7,496 nucleotides of DNA, taken from the NCBI GenBank assembly GCA_031178565.1, contig JAPSIU010000127.1:1-7496 (forward strand), in the 5' to 3' direction. The notes beneath the pieces are model-generated. The model ran no database searches. It was not told the origin of the DNA and saw nothing but the letters and a program-made list of their open reading frames with translations. Of the stretch, positions 1-5,439 are shown piece by piece. Positions within the stretch are counted from its first letter, which is position 1, and each line of letters starts with the position of its first letter. This DNA is from Leucobacter sp. (GTDB taxonomy: Bacteria > Actinomycetota > Actinomycetes > Actinomycetales > Microbacteriaceae). The position numbers were made by a program, and so were the translations under genes.

Positions 1-1243
1 GCCGGCCGCCCACCTCGACGAGCGGCTTCACCGTGGTGAAGCCGTGTCCCTTGCCGACAACAGCCGTAAGCTCGCTCGCGCCATCGCTACTACGGCCAGA
101 TTCCTCGAAGTCCCAAGAGGTCGACCCGAGCTCGTCGGGGAACTCCATCTCCTCGTCGGCCCAGTAGGTGATTGGCACCTTCCCCTTCTTGATGCGCTCC
201 AGGTAGGTCTTCGTGCGGGGCCGCCCCTGTCCGTCGCGCCCAAACCAGATGAACGGCCACTCCGGCTCTGATAGACGTGCCTCCGCCCGTTTGACCGCCT
301 CAGGCCCATGACCGTCCTTCAGCAGGAGCGCTTTCGCCTTCCCATCGTCGATCGACACCTCGTGATAAGTGGAACCCCACTGCTCAACCCAGGCCTTGAT
401 GTTCCGTTTGGGGTGACGCCACGCGCCTTCGCCCGCGGGGTAATGCAGCTCTCCGGTGAACGGAGACTGGATTGCGTAGTCGCCGGCATGGCTCCATGTA
501 CGCGCGGTGAGATTGCCTTCTCGCCACAGACCCTCCGGATCTCCGTCCGGATTGCTGTACCGCCGGTTGTCGGCGTCCGTCCGGTCCATCGAGGCGGTCT
601 TCGCCCGCTGGAGATCGCGTGCGTAGACGAGCACGTACTCAGTGGTGGTCGTGACGCCGCCCTTGTCCGAACGAGGCGCGGCGGTCTTCTGCCAGTTGAT
701 AATCGCAACGCGGTTCTCCTCGCCGAAGAGCTCGTCGAGCATCTGGCCGAGATGGAACAGCTCGCGATGGTCGATGCAGATCGCGAGGACTCCTGACGGC
801 TTCAGCATCGCCCGCATCATCTGCAGGCGTGGATACATGAACTTCATCCACTTGGTGTGCTTCGCGGGGTCGTCGCTGCCCACGAACTCGCCCATGTCCG
901 GGTCGTTAGGATCTGTATCCCACTTGTCGTTGTAGCGGAAGTCGTCGCCCGTGTTGTACGGCGGGTCGGTGAGGATCAGATCCACGTGGCCTCGCTCGCG
1001 GTACAGCGAGGCTAGCGCCTGGAGATTGTCGCCCTCGATGAGCAAGTTCCTCGCGCGACCATGCTCGTCGCCAGCGCTGTACTTCTTGATCGTGCGCAGG
1101 CTGCGCGGGCGCACGCGGCGGCCGAGCTGGCGGGCGAGGACTTTGCCGGGGAACGAAAGGTTCACGCCAGCCCCGGTCTTCTCACGGATCATCTCGATCA
1201 GCTGCTCGACGGGAAGATCCTCAAGCGCGGTGGCGTCATCCAT
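1..1243 (-). CDS. Type III-like (Mod) adenine-specific DNA methyltransferase, 3' end outside window
   Basis: Transfers a methyl group from S-adenosylmethionine to adenine in a target DNA site; the modification arm of a restriction-modification or related defence system. The reading frame is open for 414 codons from ATG 1243 to the window edge. The catalytic DPPYN is at residues 93-97, preceded by the IEGDNLQAL segment (about 70-78) usual before motif IV in Mod proteins. It is followed by KFMYPRL (about 131) and an AICIDHRELF segment resembling the usual IDDNE motif. FTTVKPL (402-408) looks like motif X, so the SAM-binding FxGxG motif should lie just past position 1, as in beta-class enzymes. 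The start is supported by GAAGGA six nt upstream. A Res helicase-nuclease would be expected next to the left but cannot be seen. Family call is firm; pairing with a restriction subunit is inference. Confidence 0.9.
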   Translation of the reverse strand, partial: MDDATALEDLPVEQLIEMIREKTGAGVNLSFPGKVLARQLGRRVRPRSLRTIKKYSAGDEHGRARNLLIEGDNLQALASLYRERGHVDLILTDPPYNTGDDFRYNDKWDTDPNDPDMGEFVGSDDPAKHTKWMKFMYPRLQMMRAMLKPSGVLAICIDHRELFHLGQMLDELFGEENRVAIINWQKTAAPRSDKGGVTTTTEYVLVYARDLQRAKTASMDRTDADNRRYSNPDGDPEGLWREGNLTARTWSHAGDYAIQSPFTGELHYPAGEGAWRHPKRNIKAWVEQWGSTYHEVSIDDGKAKALLLKDGHGPEAVKRAEARLSEPEWPFIWFGRDGQGRPRTKTYLERIKKGKVPITYWADEEMEFPDELGSTSWDFEESGRSSDGASELTAVVGKGHGFTTVKPLVEVGGR

Positions 1244-1278
1244 GCGTGTCCTTCGATAGGCGGATCAGGGGTCGTGAA

Positions 1279-1297
1279 GGCATGTTCCGCTCATGCC
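1279..1297. repeat. Inverted repeat upstream of the methyltransferase gene
   Basis: GGCATG and CATGCC form a perfect 6-bp inverted repeat around 7 nt, 36-54 nt upstream of the methyltransferase start. The position fits an operator, but no clear -10/-35 pair could be fixed beside it. The surrounding stretch 1244-1412 holds no gene; it also has a small hairpin at 1318-1332 (GTCGG/CCGAC) and an AT-richer patch near 1340-1380. Confidence 0.3.
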
Positions 1298-1412
1298 AAG
1301 ACACTCATTGATCCTAGTCGGGGGCTCCGACAGTGACGGTTATGAGACCGAAATTTTACGACTCGACCTGGGAAAAGTATGATCCCGCCACTCCGGGCGC
1401 GAAGCGCTCGAT

Positions 1413-1616
1413 CTACCGCAGCCCCTCGAACGGGTCGACCAGCGACTGCACGCCGTGCTCCGGGCACACGAACGCGATCCTCGCGCCCTGCTCGTCGGAA
1501 CCGAACGACGGGTCCGGCTCACAGTCGCCACCGCAGACGGCGCACGTCCTGTACTCGTCGCTCGTCGGCACACGCACGGGGATGCCGTCGACCTCGCCCA
1601 GCTCGTCGAAATCCAC
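1413..1616 (-). CDS. Small Cys/His (zinc-site) protein, 67 aa, unknown function
   Basis: Not recognised as a named family. The protein has C25-x2-C28, an extra C32, and C51-x2-H54, a CxxC...CxxH spacing typical of a small zinc ribbon; the rest is acidic and soluble with no membrane segment. The start is GTG at 1616: an in-frame TAG lies four codons upstream, so no longer start exists. No Shine-Dalgarno is visible, but TAGAGT ends 6 nt before the GTG, which suggests a leaderless message. It lies between the methyltransferase gene (same strand, 169 nt downstream) and the divergent VbhA-like antitoxin. Coding status is inferred from the paired Cys/His motif and codon pattern. Confidence 0.65.
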   Translation of the reverse strand: MDFDELGEVDGIPVRVPTSDEYRTCAVCGGDCEPDPSFGSDEQGARIAFVCPEHGVQSLVDPFEGLR

Positions 1617-1622
1617 GGCTCG

Positions 1623-1628
1623 ACTCTA
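1623..1628 (-). promoter_or_regulatory. Probable -10 box (TAGAGT) of the 67-aa gene
   Basis: TAGAGT reads on the minus strand and ends 6 nt before the GTG start, the spacing expected if transcription starts at or next to the start codon. No convincing -35 was seen. Confidence 0.5.
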
Positions 1629-1695
1629 CAGATCTCCCTGGCATCCGACAGGATGGACGGACGCCAGCCGCTCGTGACGCAGAACTGGGGATCTC

Positions 1696-1902
1696 ATGTC
1701 CGTGAAGGAGCGCTTCGACCCCGTCGAGGGGCGTCGCGAGTCGATGGCCAACATCCTCGCCAGCTGGGACCTCGAGGGCGCGCGCCCCGACGCCGAGGGC
1801 ATGCAGATCGTCAGGGACTACGTCGACGGGAAGACCGATCTCGACGGCGCTCTAGAAGCCGTCGGCCGCCGCTTCGAGCAGTTCCGCGACAAAGAGGTGT
1901 AG
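1696..1902 (+). CDS. VbhA-family antitoxin of a Fic toxin
   Basis: Small antitoxins of this family bind a Fic-domain AMP-transferase (VbhT type) and block its ATP site with a glutamate on an inhibitory helix. The 68-aa product carries S23-W-D-L-E27-G28, matching the [S/T]xxxE[G/N] inhibition motif; the RRESMANILASWDLEG...YVDGKTDLDGAL layout (14-53) is that of the family. The start ATG has GGGGA about five nt upstream. The gene normally precedes its Fic toxin with overlap or near overlap. Here the next ATG is two nt after the stop, but that reading frame closes after 12 codons, so the antitoxin appears to be an orphan. It might still act on Fic proteins encoded elsewhere; that is inference. 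Confidence 0.82.
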   Translation: MSVKERFDPVEGRRESMANILASWDLEGARPDAEGMQIVRDYVDGKTDLDGALEAVGRRFEQFRDKEV

Positions 1903-1904
1903 AG

Positions 1905-1943
1905 ATGGCATCCCATGAGTTCGACTGGTCTGCCGACCCATAG
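1905..1943 (+). pseudogene. Remnant of Fic toxin, 12 codons then stop
   Basis: The ATG two nt after the antitoxin stop, with AAAGAGG seven nt upstream, opens MASHEFDWSADP followed by TAG at 1941-1943. Fic toxins of this type commonly begin with a short acidic stretch followed by a DPY...PGT segment, so TAG sits where tyrosine is expected. Reading on in frame gives CVLGGS and then sequence that no longer resembles Fic, so there is probably a deletion as well as a nonsense codon. The catalytic HPFxxGNG motif is absent from the downstream sequence. The call rests on position and 12 residues only. Confidence 0.5.
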
Positions 1944-1966
1944 TGCGTTCTCGGCGGCAGCGAGGC

Positions 1967-1996
1967 GCAACTGAGCGAGTTCCCGAACTCAGTTGC
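1967..1996. terminator. Hairpin between convergent genes, candidate terminator
   Basis: GCAACTGAG and CTCAGTTGC form a perfect 9-bp stem around 12 nt. It lies after the Fic remnant (plus) and before the end of the 99-aa gene (minus), a natural terminator site, but no T-run follows on either strand. A weaker pair, GGCAGG (2011-2016) with CCTGCC (2043-2048), lies next to it. It could instead be a recombination or deletion junction. Confidence 0.35.
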
Positions 1997-2053
1997 TTCA
2001 CTCGTGGCCCGGCAGGTACTCGAACACGATCAGTCACCTACCCCTGCCTTGAG

Positions 2054-2353
2054 CTACCCGAAGAAGTACGACAGCTCGTCGTTGTAGATATAGCGGATCT
2101 CGTCTGGGGCATCGAAGTCCAGCTCGCCCGACACGACGATGCCCTCGTCGGCGTCCTTGTCGAAGTAGCCCGGGAGATCAGCCTGGTTCTTCTTAGCGGC
2201 GCTCAGGAACCGGAGAAAATGCGCGCGCGCCTCAGTGTCGGCGATCCCCAGGTCGACCTTGCGCCCAGTGAGCTTCTCCCTGAGGCGCGCACTCAGGGCA
2301 CCGGCCTCGTTCCTGTACTCGTCGATGTAGCAGCGCGTGGTCTTCGTTCCCAT
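2054..2353 (-). CDS. Hypothetical protein, 99 aa
   Basis: No family recognised. The product is charged and mainly helical in appearance in its first 60 residues, with a strongly acidic second half (roughly 68-90, many D and E) and an aromatic C-terminal end (YIYNDELSYFFG). No signal peptide or membrane segment is visible. ATG at 2353 has no clear Shine-Dalgarno; TAGAGT ends 8 nt before it. The gene lies 60 nt downstream of the DUF3644-like gene on the same strand, so it could be co-transcribed with it or use its own promoter. An antitoxin or partner role for the HEPN-like neighbour is possible but has no motif support. Confidence 0.65.
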   Translation of the reverse strand: MGTKTTRCYIDEYRNEAGALSARLREKLTGRKVDLGIADTEARAHFLRFLSAAKKNQADLPGYFDKDADEGIVVSGELDFDAPDEIRYIYNDELSYFFG

Positions 2354-2361
2354 GCCAGAAG

Positions 2362-2367
2362 ACTCTA
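2362..2367 (-). promoter_or_regulatory. Probable -10 box (TAGAGT) of the 99-aa gene
   Basis: This is the same hexamer as upstream of the 67-aa gene, 8 nt before the ATG, again consistent with a leaderless or nearly leaderless transcript. Confidence 0.4.
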
Positions 2368-2413
2368 CTCTGGGCAGGGCTTGTGGCCCCGGCCCGGCAG
2401 TCAGCCCTGGCTG

Positions 2414-3490
2414 CTATTCATCCTCGGTCGGTTTCAGACGCGGTTCCATGCCGGTCATCGCGAGGAATCCCTCCGGCGTCGAGCATTTCCGGATGAGCCG
2501 CTGTACCCACGCCTTCGTGTAGCGGTAGGTCTTCGTCGGCTCGTCGTACTCGCAGAAGTCGGAGTTGGTCCTCGCGGGGTTCGAGTCGCCGTTGAGCGGT
2601 CGGATCCCTTCCTGCTTCCAGGCCGCGGTGAAGTGGCTGACGTTGAAGACGTAAGGGATCGCCGCCTGCACCTCCTGGGCCGCCTTGGTCGGCATGAGTC
2701 GGCCCAGACCGGAGACCGCCACCTTCCGATCGCGCGTGATCACCTGTCCACGCCTGCCGAGTTCCTCGGCGAACTCGCGCTCCTCCTCGGTCATGTCGGC
2801 GTAGTGCGTGAACTGCATCGCGACGGCATCAGGATCCCGCGGAGCGAGCTCGACCATCGCGCGGAGCCGGAACTCGTAGCGGGAATCGCTGGTCACCTGC
2901 TCGTCGAGGCCAGCCTCGTAGTCAGTGACGAAGCTCCTGAGATCGGCAGGCAACGTCCTGCGGAAACGTCGAAGCGCCTGCTCGCCCTGTGACGTGAACG
3001 TCCCGACGAAGATCGGCAGCCGCAATCGCAGGGCCAGCGACTGGTTCTCTCCGAACTGCTCAGTCAACTCTGACTCGTAGTTGACCAGAAGCGCGTGAGC
3101 GTGGCCGGCGAGGTTGAGCATAAGGGCCTCGTCGGCGTGCGCGTGCCGGTGCTCCAACCTGTTCCGCAGCTTGATGAACAGCGAGAGGTTGGCCCGCACC
3201 GGGTCGGACTCCGCTGGCCATCGCTCCTTCATCGACCGCTCGAGCTCCCACCGCTTCGCCTCCCCGTCTATCCTTAGGAGGCGCTTCTTGAACTTCGGAT
3301 CCCAGTACCGGAAGTCCACGTCGTCGCGGACGAACTGCGCGTGCAATAGGTAGAGCCATGCCAGGTGCATGTGGATGACGAATCCCTCGAAGGCGCGGGC
3401 CTCGGCGGAGTCGTTGTACAGCCGCACCGCCAGGCACGCCTCCTCGATGCTTGCGTCGAGCGTCGCTTGCCATCGAGGAGGTCGAGCCAT
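2414..3490 (-). CDS. DUF3644-type protein with HEPN-like RNxxxH motif
   Basis: A 358-aa soluble protein. Its N-terminal part (residues 14-56, with EACLAVRLYN, then FVIHMHLAWLYLLHAQFVRD) resembles DUF3644 proteins, which are found in defence-type islands. Residues 109-114 read RNRLEH, an R-x4-H motif of the kind used by HEPN ribonucleases, set in a helical segment followed by an Ala/Leu/His-rich helix; this suggests an RNA-cleaving or RNA-binding role but does not prove it. The C-terminal part (about 281-333, FNVSHF...YRYTKAWVQRL) looks like a winged-helix-type module. ATG at 3490 has no Shine-Dalgarno; TAGCCT ends 6 nt upstream. It sits between the TA-kinase cassette and the 99-aa gene, transcribed toward the latter. 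Family assignment is from memory of the pattern, without alignment. Confidence 0.72.
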   Translation of the reverse strand: MARPPRWQATLDASIEEACLAVRLYNDSAEARAFEGFVIHMHLAWLYLLHAQFVRDDVDFRYWDPKFKKRLLRIDGEAKRWELERSMKERWPAESDPVRANLSLFIKLRNRLEHRHAHADEALMLNLAGHAHALLVNYESELTEQFGENQSLALRLRLPIFVGTFTSQGEQALRRFRRTLPADLRSFVTDYEAGLDEQVTSDSRYEFRLRAMVELAPRDPDAVAMQFTHYADMTEEEREFAEELGRRGQVITRDRKVAVSGLGRLMPTKAAQEVQAAIPYVFNVSHFTAAWKQEGIRPLNGDSNPARTNSDFCEYDEPTKTYRYTKAWVQRLIRKCSTPEGFLAMTGMEPRLKPTEDE

Positions 3491-3496
3491 GAACCG

Positions 3497-3502
3497 AGGC
3501 TA
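3497..3502 (-). promoter_or_regulatory. Probable -10 box (TAGCCT) of the DUF3644-like gene
   Basis: A TANNNT hexamer on the minus strand ends exactly 6 nt before the ATG, with no Shine-Dalgarno between. No good -35 was found. Confidence 0.45.
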
Positions 3503-3615
3503 TCGGCACCCTCCCACAGCGAGCGTTATGCGAGAGAGCGCCCATCCCCACGGGCCCTCAAACGACGCTTGTCGACTACCCTGGTGTGCCCTCGATAAGC
3601 AATTGCCTATTACCA

Positions 3616-3644
3616 CTCGAATGGGGAGTCGACTCCCATTCGAG
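3616..3644. repeat. Long near-perfect palindrome in an AT-richer intergenic region
   Basis: CTCGAATGGGGAGTC is followed directly by GACTCCCATTCGAG, a 14-bp inverted repeat with one extra G and no loop. It lies in the 3491-3668 gap between the DUF3644-like gene and HhH-GPD fragment B. This stretch is visibly less GC-rich than its surroundings (3590-3690), and a second palindrome, CCTGATCAGG, sits at 3652-3661. No gene is seen in the gap. A protein-binding site next to a recombination junction is the best guess; a terminator for transcripts coming leftward is an alternative. Confidence 0.5.
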
Positions 3645-3668
3645 AAAGACCGCCTGATCAGGGTTTAA

Positions 3669-3785
3669 TTAGCTTTCCATGCTACGTTGGATCCGCTGAT
3701 CGAGCAGCATCCCGACCAGCAGAGCCAGCGGGTTGTTCGTGAGCAGGTCGTCGGCGGCGGTGTCTCCGGTGATGTGAAGGGCCAT
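3669..3785 (-). pseudogene. HhH-GPD base-excision-repair gene, N-terminal fragment B
   Basis: Encodes 38 residues: the first 30, from MALHITGDTAADD to GMLLDQ, match the N-terminus of actinobacterial HhH-GPD-type repair proteins (about 190-200 aa), in which LLDQ is normally followed by Q(V/I)PMEWAF. Here DQ is followed by unrelated RIQRSMES and TAA, so the helix-hairpin-helix and catalytic Asp are missing. The start is ATG at 3785, where copy A has GTG. Compared with copy A there is one synonymous change (CTG/CTT) and one conservative change (Ile/Val), which suggests the copy diverged while still under protein-level selection. It lies 52 nt downstream of the kinase stop on the same strand. Confidence 0.8.
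3700..3784. repeat. 85-bp direct repeat, left copy
   Basis: Matches 5108-5192 at 83 of 85 positions, in the same orientation. One boundary is the HhH-GPD start codon (second base) and the other is codon 30 of that gene. Flanking sequences outside the repeat are unrelated. This pattern fits an attachment-site pair of an element that supplies a replacement 5' end for its target gene; a simple segmental duplication is the alternative. Confidence 0.9.
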
Positions 3786-3837
3786 GGGAACAAGTCTGGC
3801 ATTCACGGGTGGTGGAGCTGAAATGGAGGCTCGCGAC

Positions 3838-4521
3838 TCAGGACGGCGCGGCGGACCGGGCTCTGGTCAGCAGGAACGGCCGTGCCAGGTCGGTGTTGTC
3901 GAAGACCCAGTCGGCGCGGGAACGGGGATCCGCTTCTTGCAGGTACAGCCGCTGTCCGTGGACGTAGCGGTGGTTCGACGCGGCTTCCGGGTCGGGGTCG
4001 TGCCGACCCGCGAAGCGTGCGTTCCCGCGCGGAACGCTGATGACGAAGGGCACCTCGAGCCAGATGGTCGCGTCCCAGACATCGATGAGTTCGGGCCGGT
4101 GCAGGAAGATCCCGTCGACGAGCACAATTCCGTGGGGTGGCACGGCCATGGGCTCCGCGCTGACCGGCTTGTCCAGGGCAACGTTCCAGATCGCCGGCGT
4201 GATCGGAGCCCCGCGTCGCAATGGCTCGACCACATATCGCCGGAACTCTGGATACCGGTATGAGCCGCGGTAGAACCCCTCCGGACCGGGGCCGGCTTCT
4301 CGGCGGACAGCCCTGGAGTGGTGGAAGCCGTCGATGCTGACTTGAACGACCGGTCGACCGCCCACGGCCTGGGCGTGCTCTGCGATCTCATCGGAGAGAT
4401 GCGACTTGCCCGCGCCATCGAACCCGTCGAGCGCGATCAGGGCGTGCGACCCCGGCTGGACCTGCTGCAACTCATGCCAGAGCCATGAAACGACCTTCCG
4501 TCGTTCGCTCGAAGCCTTCAT
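3838..4521 (-). CDS. Uridine-kinase-like P-loop NTPase
   Basis: A 227-aa protein of the uridine kinase/phosphoribulokinase-like group, expected to phosphorylate a nucleoside or other small hydroxyl substrate with ATP in the cytoplasm. Walker A is G33FDGAGKS40. SIDGFHHSR (62-70) corresponds to the DxFH...R substrate segment, LVDGIFLHRPEL (134-145) to the core strand with its acidic residue, and WDATIWLEVP (149-158) follows. RYVHGQRLY (185-193) and ADWVFDNTDL (203-212) are typical C-terminal elements. Length is normal and no key motif is missing. Its ATG overlaps the toxin stop (ATGA), so it is translationally coupled to the TA pair. Substrate is unknown; a role linked to the toxin is inference. 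Confidence 0.85.
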   Translation of the reverse strand: MKASSERRKVVSWLWHELQQVQPGSHALIALDGFDGAGKSHLSDEIAEHAQAVGGRPVVQVSIDGFHHSRAVRREAGPGPEGFYRGSYRYPEFRRYVVEPLRRGAPITPAIWNVALDKPVSAEPMAVPPHGIVLVDGIFLHRPELIDVWDATIWLEVPFVISVPRGNARFAGRHDPDPEAASNHRYVHGQRLYLQEADPRSRADWVFDNTDLARPFLLTRARSAAPS

Positions 4522-4775
4522 CGGTAGACCTCTCTCCGGTGGGCGATTCGCAGCACGAGGATCACCAACTCGTCGTCGTGGATGTCGTAGACCACGCGAT
4601 AGTCCCCGATTCGGATCCGCATCTCACCGGCGCCGCCGACGAGCGTGATGGATCCTTCTGGTCGAGGATCCGCGGCGAGTTGCTCGATCGCGCGTCCGAT
4701 GCGACGCGCTTCCTGCGGGTGGATGCTGCGGAATGCCTTGGCCGCGGCTCGGCTGTAGGTGATCTGATACGCCAC
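4518..4775 (-). CDS. RelE/ParE-superfamily toxin
   Basis: An 85-aa toxin of the RelE type, whose members cut mRNA at the ribosome. The family layout is clear: YSRAAAKAFRSI at 7-18, LAADPRPEGS at 33-42, RIRIGDYRVVYDI at 53-65, and a C-terminal RIAHRREVYR with basic and tyrosine residues at the usual place. It starts at GTG 4775, 18 nt after the antitoxin stop, with no strong ribosome binding site, so it probably depends on coupling to antitoxin translation. It ends in a 4-nt overlap with the kinase. Target is inferred from the family only. Confidence 0.9.
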   Translation of the reverse strand: MAYQITYSRAAAKAFRSIHPQEARRIGRAIEQLAADPRPEGSITLVGGAGEMRIRIGDYRVVYDIHDDELVILVLRIAHRREVYR

Positions 4776-4793
4776 TGGCGGAGTCCGACGCTC

Positions 4794-5042
4794 TCAGAGG
4801 CCGAGCTCGGCCATCAACTCCTCGTGGGAGACCCGGGGTTCGGTTTCGGTGCGAGCCGCCCGCGCTGCGCGAATGTCGGCCTGGTCCTCGAGAGCTTCGA
4901 TAGCACGATCGTAGAACTCCGGTGACACGACGACTGCGCGACGCCCGACACCTCGAGAGGTGATCTCGACAGGCTCCCGCTGGGCCGCAGCGATGTAGTC
5001 GCTCTGGCGCGCACGGAACTCGGAAAGGGTGATCGCGGTCAT
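4794..5042 (-). CDS. Phd/YefM-type antitoxin
   Basis: An 82-aa antitoxin that should neutralise the adjacent RelE-like toxin and repress their shared promoter. The N-terminal DNA-binding fold shows SEFRARQSDYIAAAQ (7-21), EPVEITSRG (23-31) and RRAVVVSPEFYD (34-45). The C-terminal part is charged, ending SHEELMAELGL, as in toxin-wrapping tails. It is the first gene of a three-gene operon. ATG at 5042 lacks a Shine-Dalgarno; TAACAT ends 6 nt upstream, so the message is probably leaderless. Confidence 0.9.
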   Translation of the reverse strand: MTAITLSEFRARQSDYIAAAQREPVEITSRGVGRRAVVVSPEFYDRAIEALEDQADIRAARAARTETEPRVSHEELMAELGL

Positions 5043-5048
5043 ACAAGA

Positions 5049-5077
5049 ATGTTACAACTTGTACAAGATGCACGCAA
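5049..5077 (-). promoter_or_regulatory. TA-operon promoter with embedded palindromic operator
   Basis: On the minus strand, TTGCGT (5072-5077) and TAACAT (5049-5054) are separated by 17 nt, a good -35/-10 pair. The spacer contains the perfect 10-bp palindrome CTTGTACAAG (5058-5067), and TACAA-G-TTGTA overlaps it. Binding of the antitoxin here would block polymerase directly, as in Phd-type autoregulation; the binder is inferred. Confidence 0.7.
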
Positions 5078-5091
5078 GAGTGAGTGCATGG

Positions 5092-5193
5092 CTACCGAAC
5101 CTCCTGGTCGAGCAGCATCCCGACCAGCAGAGCCAGCGGGTTGTTCGTGAGAAGGTCGTCGGCGGCGGTGTCTCCGGTGACGTGAAGGGCCAC
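5092..5193 (-). pseudogene. HhH-GPD base-excision-repair gene, N-terminal fragment A
   Basis: GTG at 5193 opens 33 codons: the same HhH-GPD N-terminus as fragment B up to GMLLDQ, then EVR and TAG at 5092-5094. The family continues for about 160 more residues holding the repair domain, so this fragment cannot encode a working glycosylase. GGAGG lies one nt before the GTG, close for a ribosome binding site. It is on the hemA side and is probably the original chromosomal 5' end of the split gene. The TA promoter begins a few nt beyond its stop. Confidence 0.8.
5108..5192. repeat. 85-bp direct repeat, right copy
   Basis: Partner of 3700-3784 with two differences, which in gene sense change CTG to CTT (silent) and ATC to GTC. 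Homology stops at the same bases on both sides in both copies. Confidence 0.9.
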
Positions 5194-5205
5194 GCCTCCA
5201 GTGTC

Positions 5206-5397
5206 TCAGGCCAGGCACACGTGCGGCACCGCGGCTCCGGATGCCAGTTCCGCTGCGAGCTCGTCATCGAGGCCCGGCTCCGTCCCACATGCGTCCCCGA
5301 GGTGTGCGAGGGCGGCGCCGCGCCGGTCATTGAGCGGAGGTGAACGTACGAGCGTAGGAGAGTGTGACGCGGATTCGTCCTGCGGCGGGCGGATCGC
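5206..5397 (-). pseudogene. Possible 3' fragment of a gene upstream of HhH-GPD
   Basis: The minus-strand frame is open for 63 codons and ends in TGA at 5206-5208, 12 nt before HhH-GPD fragment A. The last ~40 codons read like normal actinobacterial protein (Ala, Leu and acidic residues, ending GAAVPHVCLA) with mostly G/C third positions. No ATG, GTG or TTG lies in frame in the upstream part, and a TAG bounds it at 5398-5400. It is either a decayed gene end or chance. No family recognised. Confidence 0.3.
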
Positions 5398-5398
5398 C

Positions 5399-5431
5399 TA
5401 CGTCCGAAGAGCGACTGGAGTCAAGGACGTA
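5399..5431 (-). terminator. Hairpin after hemA, weak terminator candidate
   Basis: TACGTCC and GGACGTA form a 7-bp stem around 19 nt, with an inner GACT/AGTC pair, beginning 9 nt past the hemA stop. There is no U-run, so intrinsic termination is doubtful. Confidence 0.35.
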
Positions 5432-5439
5432 CGCGCTGC

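Larger units (their letters stand above)
3785..5107. mobile_element. Putative TA-kinase cassette bounded by direct repeats
   Basis: 1323 bp between the two 85-bp repeats carry a complete operon (promoter, antitoxin, toxin, kinase) and nothing else. There is no integrase, resolvase or transposase and no IS-type ends, so mobility would need a recombinase in trans or one lost from the element. Mobility is inferred from the repeats and the cargo. Confidence 0.45.

Noticed and set aside
308..796. Plus-strand open frame of 162 codons
   Set aside because: It is antisense to the methyltransferase, which reads through the whole region without a stop.
1318..1332. GTCGG/CCGAC hairpin as a terminator
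   Set aside because: The 5-bp stem lacks a T-run and such short GC hairpins are common by chance here.
2005..2035. tRNA-like T-arm (TTCGAGT on the minus strand) that could mark an integration site
   Set aside because: The stem around it pairs only about three bases, no acceptor or anticodon arms could be built, and the sequence does not end in CCA.
1943..2992. Long plus-strand open frame of 349 codons
   Set aside because: It is antisense to the DUF3644-like and 99-aa genes, Arg/Leu-rich with no recognisable domain; such shadow frames are expected in high-GC DNA.
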